A stretch of DNA of 64,000 bases from Purshia tridentata. Taxonomy: Eukaryota; Streptophyta; Magnoliopsida; Rosales; Rosaceae. The translations under genes and the position numbers were made by a program. The stretch covers positions 1 through 64,000 of the forward strand of contig QANT01007290.1 in the NCBI GenBank assembly GCA_003254885.1, written 5' to 3'. The notes under the pieces were generated by a model. It was not told the DNA's origin, made no database searches, and worked only from the letters and a program-made list of their open reading frames with translations. Numbering within the stretch: the first letter of the stretch is position 1; each line of letters starts with the position of its first letter. Shown here in pieces: positions 50,445-62,428 of this stretch.

Positions 50445-51674
50445 ACGCTTCTCCCAAAATCCAACCAAAACTAATTATAAAAACTTTGTCAAATGCTAAT
50501 ATTCTGGGTAATTTTAAATGGATCCAACTTGGTAGTTCTACAAACCTTTTAATTAAACAACCATGTAGATTATATTAAATTTAGAAAAGAAATTAGTTCT
50601 CATTTTCTTTTAAACAAATTTTGATTTATGATGACCCCAACCAAAACATACAGTACTATAAGTTATCTTGTTTTACATTTGTTGAATAATACAGTTAAAA
50701 TGATTGTAGAATAATCTATAATTATATCCAAATTGAATCGATTCTTTTTCCCTGAATCAGAAAAAAAAAAAAAAAATTTCACATTGTCTTCATCATCAAT
50801 GAATATATCTTACTGTCATATTTCAAATGATAGGATTTGAGATATTATTCCTTGAGTGATTGAGCCCAAATATAAGGAATGAAAATAGGCGCAATAATTG
50901 GAGGCAATCATCTAAGCCTACTGTACAAAAAGAACGAATATGGGGCAATGAAGTGCAAGTGTAATAATTAGTTTGTATCATAAGTTGTATACATGCATGC
51001 ATATAATTAGTTCTATGAAACTAATGAGCAAAATTGAGTTCAAATATAAATCATACATTTATCCATTTCGATATATATATGAGTGATAGTATAACACCAT
51101 CATATTTCTATACAATTTGAGATGTTTTTTAGTTCAAGATTTTGTATGCATGCAAAGATATATTTTTTTCTAAGCCTGAGCAAGCTAGGACTTTTCTCAT
51201 AAATAGTATGTTATGTATTTAAATTATAAATGAATATCAGATTTAAACATGATTTAATAGATCAATATATAATAAGAAAACCGGCCAAAAAATAATTACT
51301 CATTATTATTTAATTCAGAGCGTTAAATATAGTTATTAGTTTCTACAATAAATTAAATTGCTTTCACAGAAATTGCGGGTCTTCCTTTTACACGTTTGTG
51401 TGTTGGTATATAATAATGCACAAATGTTGTATTCCATAGCGACCTTCCAAGAACAAATTGGTCATAAATACCGAAAGCCAATAATATTTTGGTACGTGAT
51501 ATTTTGCCACGGTTAAGTGATCTGTATACATGCAACAAGATGTCAAGACCAATTGATATGATATGATGTAGAAATGTCATGAATTGCATAATGTCTAGTG
51601 TACTTCAAACAGGTCATGATAAGAAGGATCCAAGACTTTCTGTTTGTGATTTTTTGTGTATATCCTTTAATTGT

Positions 51675-52125
51675 ACACTATATATATATATATATATATA
51701 TCGCCACTTCTAATGTGGGATCCCATATATAATTTTATTTATAAAATCCTTTATGAGGCCCGCTCTATATATAGTATTTTAATGATCCAAACCATATAAT
51801 CTTTAGGTCTTTATTCAAAGATCATTTTTGTAAAATATTAACTAAATCGGAAATTATTTGTTTATCTAACTTTGATCAAACAAATAGACGAACCAAATAT
51901 CTTTCATGAAACCGTCTATTTATTTGTCAAAGTTAAATAGGCAAATAGTTTTTTATTTGACTAATTTTTTGCAAGGATAATCTATGAATATAAACCTAGA
52001 AAATAGATGGTTTAGATTGTTGAAAAACTACATAGAGTGGGCCCATCTGATTCATCCCACAATTTAAGTTTAAATGTGAAATCTCACACTTGAAAGGACA
52101 TGTGTATATATATATATATATATAT
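51675..52125. mobile_element. ~450-bp foldback MITE-like element
   Basis: Two imperfect arms of about 215 bases are reverse complements. Matching pieces include GGCCCGCTCTATATAG on the left against the reverse of CTACATAGAGTGGGCCC on the right, and CAAACAAATAGACG against CGTCTATTTATTTG near the centre (about 51900). Both ends sit in TA microsatellites, so a TA target duplication cannot be separated from the repeat. There is no coding capacity. The class is unsure. Confidence 0.6.
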
Positions 52126-54276
52126 CCTATTACAAGATTGCTAGACTGAGACCAAATTTAGTAACATATAGATACATCTATTGAATTTGCAACTTACTAA
52201 GCTATCATTTGTAGCTCGATCATCAGATTTAATTAAGACAATATTGAGAACAGTATTCTTTTGTAAAGGTCATTTTTATAAGTAACAATCAACTATCAAT
52301 GGTTTATATTCAATTCAATCTAAAAATATAAACATTTAAACTGTTTGACTATATCTAGATCTATTAAGAGATCAATATTTATGTAAATATGGTTGAGAAT
52401 ATTTTTTAGTGGGTGCGGCTTTTGATAGCGGAGAGCATATATATGCATGATTCAGCAATACTCTTAAGGAAATAATTATAAGCTAGCCAGCCCATGACAT
52501 TGAAGAGGTATAGAGCTTGAGATTGTTGACAATTTTGTGTCCTTTGTAAATGTTAAAAGGAGGTTACCATCTGTATCTGACAAGTGACAATGTAATTGGA
52601 GTGTTGTGTTGGTCAATGGAGGGCAGGTTATTGGTTAGGTCTATGCATGCATAGTACGAAGAATCCAACGCACAGAAATAGACATAAAGTATATATAGGA
52701 TATTGAAATCTAATTTTACCATCTGTATAAATTAAAAATGTTCAGACTTTGGCTCATCTGGTTAAAATATTCGACATGAAATCTGCACTTGATGAATGGT
52801 ATTCCATGCATTATTTTAGCATTAATAGAGAAAATAATTCAACTAATCATGATGTATATGGGTCTAAAATAAGAGTAATTGATCGATGCTACAGATTAAT
52901 TAGTTTGGTAATTAAGCTATGGCCTTCTGGATTATACTCTTGAGCATATATATGCTAACCAAATCTATCTAAACTAGTTGAGACCTTTGTCTTGGAGTTA
53001 ATTAAGCTAGCTAGATAGTTTAGACTAGTTCATCAAGGCATCACAAACAAATCTCACCTATATCTAAATGGGTTACTTAATAGGGAACGTATATTATACT
53101 GGGAGTTTTAATTTTGCATATAGAAATATGTATGTGTGTGAGAAAATTAAAAATTATGAAAACGATCATAACGTGTTAACTGCATGTTTAGTTTGTATGA
53201 ACAAAACAAAGTGGATTAAAATCCATGTATCATCGGCTAGCTGATATTGTAGAATAATTAAGAACCAATTAATAACCCAATAGCTATAGCCTTCGTTCTA
53301 GCTAGCTAGTCATCAACGTATAATTGCTAGTAGACCAGAATGTTGTGTCATCAAATCATCAATATATGTACTTGATGATGAAATTAATGTAGGAAAGGGA
53401 TGAAACTGAAAGATACACAAGAACACACATATATATTAGCTAGCGTGTTTGACTGTATGTCATATATACATACATACATACATACATATATATAAGTGGC
53501 AAGCTCACGGTTTTAGTTCTATCAATTCATGTTAGGCAAATGAATTTTCAGTTTCTAGCTAGTTCTTTTTAGCATTCATCCAAATACAGATCACTTACTA
53601 AAAAAAATCTTTCCAGTACTATTAATCAAAGATATTCATTTTCTTGTCCACATGTAAGAACAAAAATAGCATACTTCTCGTCAAGACCAAAACCTATAAT
53701 TTCCATATGACCAAAAGCTGTTCATGATGGATGGATATGTGAAAGAGATCGAGAAGTTTGATGTAATATTGTTTCATTACCTAATTAATTAACTTCAACT
53801 ATGATCAGAATTGATGTCACAAAGTTGGTGACATTACAATATATTTGTTTTTGTAATTTGTTTTCTTTTGTAACTGCGTGTGAAGTGTGAGTTGGTTTGA
53901 TGCAAAATTTCAAAAGTCCAAATGTGAAAGGATTTCAAACAGCTAAATGGGTTCTTCATACAAAGTCAGAACTCAGAAGCATTCTTGACTGCATATCCAA
54001 CCACTAAAGCGTTTAGACTGAAAGGGAATCTATTCAACCCTCTAAATTAATTAACTAGCTTTTTCCACTATAGAATATTAATTATATTCTTTAAAAAATT
54101 AATATTCATAATTTTTAGAATTGTTCAAGCATGATCTGCTCCACCAATGCATTAGATATTATATATTCCTTACAGAGAAGATGAAAAGGAAAGATAATGA
54201 CATTTCTATATACTAATTAAGTCTTGACATGAATCATCAATCACAATTTATTGGGCAAGTTGACTAGTACTCCCTC

Positions 54277-54314
<38 letters not shown>

Positions 54315-57151
54315 CAAAAGGTCAAAATTTACTTAAGACCACTACCGCTATTATTCAAATTAACTAGCTGTTTGATTCCACAATATATTATCATATATAT
54401 AATTAATTCAGTTTGGAAACAGATAGAAGCAGATTTTGACTTAGCGTTACTACTATATATTAATTTTTCCACTACAACTTAGTTTTTTAGCAACATTCTA
54501 GATTCGCTTCTCCTCCATAGAGAAAGAGGGGGCCGAGGACTATATATATATATAATTGGTTTTATTATCTTTTGAATATTCATATTAGCCCTCTAGATAC
54601 GATTTTCCTTCTTTAATTTGGGTCATAAAAATGTAAACAATCACTTATTAGGGTTTTTCTTGGGAATTACTTATTGGGTCATGGCCACAGTGCACCAACC
54701 AAAACTTAAAAATAAGAAGAAGAAGATTGAAAAGGTTAGGATTTAATTAACGGTATTTTAAGAATATTGGTAGGTGTTTTGAGTAGCATGCTTCTCTTTA
54801 TTATTAATTATTACTTTTAAACGTTTGTGAGGCCGAGATTAATTAGTAGGTGGGATAAGCAGTTTAAAGATGATCGGTAATTAATATATAGCAAAAGCAT
54901 ATATATGGGATCATTTTGACTTTACTTGCAAGCTTGTATGGGACTCCTCGATCAATGCTGAATTTTTGTACAAAATGACAAGACTACCTAACTATATATA
55001 TATTTGGTGTCTCCTTCTTATTGGTGATAGCCACTAAATGTGACATTGGTAGACCTGAAGGTTAGCTAGATTATAGATAGGAACTGATCGATCGATCATT
55101 TAATTTGTTAATTATATCCCCAAGTTTGGCTTTGCTTTTGGAGGACTAGAAGGTACGATCAGTACATGTACCAATGGACTCTGCAATATTCTTCTATACT
55201 TAATCATATATTAATATACATGAGCGCTAGGTAATAATGAATTCTGGAAGATTAATTAACAAACTAAACAAAGAAAATTTTAACCCTTCACAAATGCGAA
55301 TGGATTTCGTCATAGCACCACAATTAATAAAGAAAATGTAAATACTTTTTTCCGTACGTAAAGTATACCTAACATATAGTATACATGGTTGGCCTTTGAA
55401 TGGATACTATCATGTAAATTGTTGTAAATTAATATATAACATATCAAAGGTGATCATATTATAATAATTAATTTACATAGCAGAAGTCAAATAATACACC
55501 AAAAATCCGGTACAATATTTCACACAAAGACTAAGATGTTTTTTTTTTTTGGGCCGGGACAGAGACTATGACATTAATTTAAATAGATATCAGTAGCACT
55601 CATCCATATATATATATATATATGTATAGTTGTGGAATTGTGATTTTGAATTATACATCCGCTTCGATTGACATGCGATTTGAGTACATCATGACGATTA
55701 CTTACCTAATTTTTATCATTTAATTACAAGCAAGTTAGTATGTTGGGCTTCTATCAAATCAATCCTTCCTTAATTAAAAGACTAGCTAGCTAGAAGCTAC
55801 TTGGTTCTAAGTACATAAGAATTAAAATTTTTTTTAATTAAGAACATGCATGCAAATTTCCCTCTGTTCATTGCAGAAGATATATAATATTCTTCCCAAT
55901 GCAGATGGAGCATATTCATGTGCCATGCATATGCAAAACTTCTTTTGTAATATATACCAAATAATGGCTGCTAGATAGGTCTATATTCATTTCAAGTTAA
56001 TTGTTAAAAGATGAGCAAGTACCCTTTTGTGCAAGCATATATGTTCAATTAAAGAAAAGAAACAAAGTGAGGAATAAGGATATAAAGTGGTATATGATAT
56101 AGACTGAAGTCTTACATAGGCTCCTAGCCCATGCATGCACTAGCCTAGCATATGCGTCACCACAGGTGACATGAATTTCATTCTTTATATATTTTATTTT
56201 TACTTTAGAAAACCCACAAATTCGTTCTCTCTTTCACTAATCACTATGGATGATATTAAATTAGGAGGTTGTCAAAATCACTTTTCATAGCTTGAGTGTT
56301 TTCAGTGGGCGTTGTTGATGGGAGCTTGTCACGACTGACTATGATATTCATACAATTGGCTGGTTGGTAATGTGAGAGCAAATTGAGATGACCTTCATAT
56401 TATTTGCTTTGGGTCAAATCATGGGCTCTCTCAGTTCAGCTCTCAAGTAGTCTTGGACGACCTTGTATGTGGGCCCAAATCCTGATGGACTCAGCTTACC
56501 AAATCCTAGAGAAGAAAAACTCAAAAGTATGAAAGGAAAGATCAGATGTGACATGCATAATCAAATGCAATAAGAAAAAAAGTTTCAACATTTGAGGCTT
56601 CAATACTTATACATTTACTACTTAGAATTTGGTATAGGTCTGATTGATAAGCAAGGTGATAAAAACATGTATGTTATGGGCCACACCAACAAGGCAAGAA
56701 GAAACAGAACATTCATTCATTCCCCTTGACCCTTTTTGTTGATTTTTGCGTTTGGACTTCAATTCATGTCTTCTGCTACAAGCATGCTTTACATATTATG
56801 TGTCTTTGCTATGTCCCCAAAAATGAATAAGTTTCTCAAATGCTCATTTTTATTTGTTCCACTTCTTTTATGCAAGTTGAAAAGACTTTGTTTTACACAT
56901 TTAATCAGCATCTTTGTGCAAATAACATAGGCCACAAGCAAATGTTTGGGACAGCCCATTAGGGTGCTATCTCTTACAGATTCCAAGCCTATTTCATATA
57001 TGTAACCTCATGTTATTTCATTGGCCAACAAATTCTTACGCTATTTCAAGCCCATTTTACAAAAATAAAAACGAATAGGACTTCGTTTTCCAGACCAACA
57101 AACCTATGGGCCTTAACATGTGCGGGCCCTTTTGTTCTCTTTTCTTTCATC

Positions 57152-57153
<2 letters not shown>

Positions 57154-57190
<37 letters not shown>
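57154..57190. repeat. GA microsatellite ending at a start codon
   Basis: A 37-base GA tract runs directly into the ATG at 57191. On the plus strand it would be the last part of the 5' leader of the gene that follows. Confidence 0.85.
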
Positions 57191-57197
<7 letters not shown>

Positions 57198-59062
57198 TGT
57201 TGAAGACTGGTGGTGGCACAGCCATGGCCGTCTCTCGTAGACCTCTATGGAGGCCTGTGTGCTTGGCTTCAAACATCAACACACAGCAGCTACGTGACCA
57301 ACTGGGTCAGCTCCATTCTGAGGCTGAGAGCACCAGAGACAAAGGTATGTAACTATATATGCACCTGCTTTTGCTCTCTTTCATAATATTCTATATGAAT
57401 TATAAATACCCATTTGCCTTATGAATGAAAACCCGAATTTCTTTGCTGGATTCTCATTACAGTTGTCTTTTTTTTCGGTTGTGAGTTATAGTTATTAACC
57501 TGGACAAATTGTTTGAAGCCTCTTGTATACAATTTTAAATATGATTAGCTTATTAACTTAGTGCAGAAATTTGGATGTGTTTATACGTGTATCACCCCAA
57601 TATTTTGGTGAGTTGCTTTATCATTGTTGATGTATGGCAGACTTGGCAGTGTATTTGGAGGCCTAATATGTTTTTGCGTCAGTTTCTGTTTCTCTATTTA
57701 CTTCATTTTATTTTTTCTTTTGTAATGTACTTTTAGTCTAAGGTTAACTTTACCGTCGGTTAATCTATACACCTTTTTATAGTTATGTGATTTATAACAG
57801 ACTACTTGACACAATTTTAAGAATAGTTCATGATTGTTGGCTTAGCAAACAATGCAAGACTGAGGCTTCTGCGACTGTCAGAGGCAGCTGAAAATCTAAG
57901 ACGGCAAGCAGCAGTTAGTGTCCAAACTGGAAAGGAAGATGATGCACGGGAATTGCTCTTTCAGAAGAAGAAGGTTATGCAAGCATTGGAGAAGTCAAAA
58001 AACCGCATTGAATTGCTTGATGGCCTTTCCACAAAGCTTAATGAGGTAATATAAACTGGTAATAACATAGGTTTGTGCAAGAGGGATCTTAAAACCTTTG
58101 ACTCACCTGCAAAGAAATAATGGATGTTGTGAAATAAGTTTTGTGACAAAGCTCATATCTTGTTAGATTAATAAAAATCAAATATAGTGTCATTTTTTTT
58201 ATGGCCGCAATTGTCTCTTATATGCAACTCCTCAAAAGGTTATAACTAATAAATTTAAAAAAAACCTAACCACTGGTAACATACACCGTCTTCATTAAGT
58301 GTTAGTCTCATTCCAATCTTTGATATTTTACTCTATCTTATCTAAGAACTTTACCTTTCAGCCTATCATTTTATCAGAAGAAGACTAATTTGGTTTCAGG
58401 CGATTTCTATGAAAGAAAGGCAGCTAATTGGGAATGTTGCTTTGGATCTTGAAGTGGTCAGAGAAGATGCTTCCAGTCCAGTTCGAATTGTATCCTCAAC
58501 ACTGGGAGCTGCAGAAGATTCGGACGAGGGCAAAGAATTTCTTCCTAATGATCTGAAGCTCAGTGATGATCAAGAAAGGCTGCTTCTTGTAGAGAATCAA
58601 GCAAGCTTACCTGTTGAGCTGGAAAGGGATGATCTTTGTGAACCTTCAAAGAGGGCAGTTTGGAATGAAGATAAGATAATTAGCAGCTTGAAGGGAATAA
58701 CATCTTTTGAGAATTTCTTGGAACATCTGGATTATCAACTTAACAAAATTGAAGCAGAACTTGTCACTGTTTTAAGGATCTCAACCTTGGTAGTGGACAG
58801 CCAAGAGAAACCAAAAAATTTTAAGGTGCTAAAAACGATGGAACTTCTTGAGAGCATATGTGACGTTAGACAGAGGTATGCATATTAGCAAACTTAAAAG
58901 TTGGTATAGGTCTGCCAGTTGCCCCCTTTACAAGACTTAACAATCATAATTATTACTCGTGTAACAAATTCTTATGCTCGTTAGTTAACTTCATTTGTCA
59001 TCTTTAATCTTTGTGGTCGCAGAATTTCAAGTATCATACTGGCAAATGTAGAGATCAGATAA
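57191..59062 (+). CDS. Unrecognised coiled-coil protein, possibly organelle-targeted
   Basis: Four exons join in frame to 289 aa: 57191-57344, 57846-58045, 58400-58875, 59023-59062; all introns are GT-AG. I do not recognise the family. The first ~30 residues (MILLKTGGGTAMAVSRRPLW) are free of acidic residues and contain Arg and Ser, which would suit a plastid or mitochondrial presequence, but this is inference. Residues about 32-125 form a charged heptad-like region (QLRDQLGQLHSEAESTRDK, then ARLRLLRLSEAAENLRRQ and KKKVMQALEKSKNRIELL), predicted coiled coil. The middle is acidic and Asp/Glu/Ser-rich; the end is again helical. The start ATG directly follows a GA repeat; a second ATG in frame at codon 12 is an alternative. 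The exon phases agree throughout, so I am confident that it is a gene. Confidence 0.75.
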
Positions 59063-60353
59063 AGCTTCAATTGTTTATTCAATCTCTAGCATCTGGTAAG
59101 GATTGTGTTTATCCATGAGAAATGAGCAATTCCAACTCTGTTTTAGCATGAAAATTATTTAACCTATAAATGTTGGATATTATATATGTTACGCATGCAT
59201 AATTAAAATGAAAGTTGTCTTTCCAGTTTGGTGTTTAAATCATATTTCTTAGAACACTAGTGGCAGTTCATAGCATGAAAGCTAACAAGGACTGTGTCTA
59301 TATATTATTTGCTTCTTTGTCGCATTATGCAACTTAAGTAGAGTTCTTATGCAAACATGCTATATGCATGAATTCCAGACTGAGGAAGTGCAATTTCCCC
59401 CCTAATTGCCTGAATTTTTGCAAGTTATATTGGTGTTCTGGGCCTTTTGAAGCTCTGAATCATAAATGTGATGATTGATGGTATAATCAGGAAACAGTAT
59501 TCAGTTAATGGTTTTGATACGCTCGGTGATAATAAATTGTCCTTCATTTGCTTCTCTAAACGCTTGATAGCATAGATCCCAATAAGATGCAGAGAGAATG
59601 GCTGGATTAAAAATTTGGATGCAGCTCCAGTATCAAAAGCGGCACAGACCTATGCACCTTTTCAATTTATAAAATGCATCTTTCATGTGAACATGTGAAG
59701 GTTTGATCCCACAATAGAAAAGGGAAAATGTAATTTTATGAGGCCACTTAAGGCTGAAGAGTATGCTTATTTATTTATTTTTTGTTTCTTTCTTGTTAAT
59801 TCCTGTTCTTGAGTTTGCAAAAACTCTAATTAATCATCGCTATTAGAGAAGCTAAAGTAGTAATGATAACATTTTGTTGTAGAAAATAGAACTTATTTTA
59901 TTAACTCAACACCATTTCTTTGATTTCCTTAATTCATTTTTCAAATGCTTGGTTTCCATAAAAAATGCAAAACCTGAAACATAGTTGCCTTCCAGCATTT
60001 TGCAGTGGCTTTTATCTTTCGATCAAACAATAGTGAATGAATGGTCTATCATGATGATTAGTGGTTTTGCTTTATAAAATTATAAGCACATATATGAGAC
60101 TAGTCAAGATCAGCCAGGTGTGAGGCATTCATTATATATTACACACATTTTGTTCTGTTTCTGCTGAAATTGATCAAAACATTAAACCTTCCTAATAATA
60201 ATTAGCTAAAACCCCAAGCACATCACAATAAGTAAATGAAAAAGAACCTGAAAATAATAACTATAAATATGGTTCCTTCATGACATGGACTGCTATAGAA
60301 TTATAACTTGAGCATTAGTCTTCACTAGCTTTAGTTTTTCTTGGACAATTGCC
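59063..60353. other. Spacer with the left end of the F-box tandem duplication
   Basis: Contains the 3' UTR of the coiled-coil gene. From about 59592 pieces reappear near 62190 (AATGGCTGGATTAAAAATTT) and from 60090 near 62240, so the F-box tandem duplication extends beyond the coding parts. No gene is seen in this stretch. Confidence 0.6.
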
Positions 60354-61548
60354 CTACATTTTTTTTTCCCATTCTCGAATAGCTACCTTGCGATTCTTTT
60401 CCCAAGATGAATTTGAAGCATTCAAGGTGATGACCTCCCGCAAATTTCCTGCACCCACATAGACTTCTCCAAAGGGATTGATTACCATTTTCTCGAGCTT
60501 TGTTGCATTTTGTATAATACAAATGGCAAACTGTATTTCGTAGGAATTACTTTGAAATCCATGAATCATAACTCTTTTCAAATGGTTGTGTTTTTTGAAT
60601 TTGAAAAAATTCTCGGCCACTCGTTGATTCTCATGGAATTTTGGTCCGCTGAACTATAATAACATTAAAGAGACACCATTTAGCTAGTTATATATATTGG
60701 TAGATCTACAAAATGCATGGCATTATAATTAACTTCGACTAACATTCCAATGGATTGAATGTATATATATATATACACTACGAATAACAACAAACAAGTT
60801 TTTTATTACTAATCGTTATTATAAGTTCTTCCAAAATCGGAGTACTCTGGAGACATATCAAAATCCATCTGAGGTCATCTGGAATCTTAGGTTTTTTGTA
60901 AACGAAGTCTATAACCAGTTCCTTGAGGTTTCTAAATTTTGGCACAGTTTGAAGTGTAAATTGCTGCACAGATATGCATAAAAGTAAAAAATTAAGCAAA
61001 AATTAACTGCCATGCATGAATGTTTTAGAGATAAATCTTCACTCAGCCTTCCAAGATATATGCTTAGATGAAGTCTCAAGCCCAGGAATTGATGAAAATT
61101 GGGCTAGTGCACCAGCTAATTTATATGTCCCGTCGAAATAAATTCTTGGTAACTTTGAAGTTGTGTTGAAAGAAGTATCTTCAAGAGATCCAATAAACTC
61201 CAAGGAGACAAGATTTACTGCAGAAATCTCAAATTTTTTTAGATACCTAGGATAGAACACTTTCAAATGTTTTAGACGATATAATGGAGCAGCAATAATC
61301 AGATTATGTCCCACATTGCAGTGACGTAAGGTCAATCTTTCAAGAAAGACACAAACGGAGAGCAGATGTGCCATAACAACTCCATCAACTTTAATCTTAT
61401 TCAGATAAAGAGCTGTTAGCTGATTGAATATGTCAAAATCAGGAGGAGGTCTTAGAACACATCTTCGCAATGACAAACACTTTAGAGTTGATGCTTTCAA
61501 TTCTGAAAATATCCAGTGAGGAAAAACATAACCATTTGTTTTTTCCCT
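60354..61548 (-). pseudogene. F-box/LRR gene remnant lacking its F-box half
   Basis: Minus-strand tandem copy of the gene at 62.4-64.0 kb. Matching parts: LRR region about 61548-61070, exon 60963-60814, exon 60653-60354. Several breaks are visible against the neighbour. Homology stops 5' of 61548, so the F-box and first LRRs are missing and replaced by unrelated sequence. A 2-base deletion (GAGACTCTTC to GAGACTTC near 61070) shifts the frame. The first donor has changed from GTGAGT to CTGAGT and the second from GTTAGT to ATTAGT. An extra A near 60360 makes an early stop after EWEKKM. Together these make a functional protein very unlikely. Confidence 0.85.
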
Positions 61549-62428
61549 GTGGCATTACTTTGATATTGTAAAACACTAAAACCAAGGACCTATTCCAGTC
61601 ACCCACCCAACCCCATCCGCCCACCCATCCCTTCCCCTTCTCAACACTAGCCACTCCCAAAACCCCGTAGGCATCGTCACCAGAGCCCCCATCCTCTCTC
61701 TCTTCTCTTTTTTTAACTCTTCCCCGCCAACACCTCCAACCCTTCTCTCCTTATACAGAAAAAATGAGGTGGCCATAAATCTAACTACTAAGGGGTCACT
61801 AGTGTTGGACGGGGGAGTTGCTGGAAGGATGGGAGGTGAAAGGGTGAGGTTGATAAGGCATATGGCTAATGGGTTTTTTTTTTTTTTTCTTGATTTAATT
61901 TTTTTCGGAAGAAGACAGTAATTTTCTCTTTCTATCGCAAATCCTTTTGAATCGTAAAGTGAAAATGAAGTCTTTAGTTAGAACAAATTAAAAGTTTGTC
62001 CCATTTATTGTGATGCTCTAAAAGTCATCCTAAATGAGTATCCTCATACAGCTGAGTTACAAGCCAAAGAGGCCAATCATCCTCAGCAAGCCATGAATAA
62101 AGTAAAACCAGGTTTAACCAAAGCATGCATGCTTTGCCAAACGATGAGCAGAGCATGGGTAAAGGCGGCTAAAAGCTCCTTCACATGGAGAGAATGGCTG
62201 GATTAAAAATTTGGATGCAGCTCCAGTATCACAAGCACATATATATATGAGACTAGTCAAGATCAGCCAAGTGTGACACACATTTTGTTCTGTTTCTGCT
62301 GAAATTGATCAAAACATTTAACCTTTCTAATAATAATTAGCTAAAACCCCAAGTACATCACAAGAAGTAAATGAAAAAGAACCTGAAAATAATAACTATA
62401 AAATATGGTTCCTTCATGACATGGACTA
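61549..62428. other. Sequence between the F-box copies
   Basis: 61549-61780 is a C-rich, pyrimidine-biased stretch that replaces the missing 5' half of the F-box pseudogene. It ends near a T run at about 61876-61889. From about 62190 the sequence is the duplicated downstream flank of the F-box unit. No gene is seen. Confidence 0.5.

Larger units (their letters stand above)
49237..57153. other. Long gene-free AT-rich stretch
   Basis: The first ~250 bases are the WRKY leader and proximal promoter (GAA and GA repeats). W-box cores lie at 49939-50444. Beyond that I see no gene for about 6.5 kb. TA microsatellites occur at about 51680-51702, 52105-52124 and 54287-54311, and CATA repeats at 53468-53487. 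A foldback element is at 51675-52125 and a possible micro-insertion near 55538-55562. Confidence 0.6.

Noticed and set aside
50390-50578. Open frame starting METSEFCGSLLRF
   Set aside because: Better composition than its surroundings but only 62 codons, with no family resemblance or splice context.
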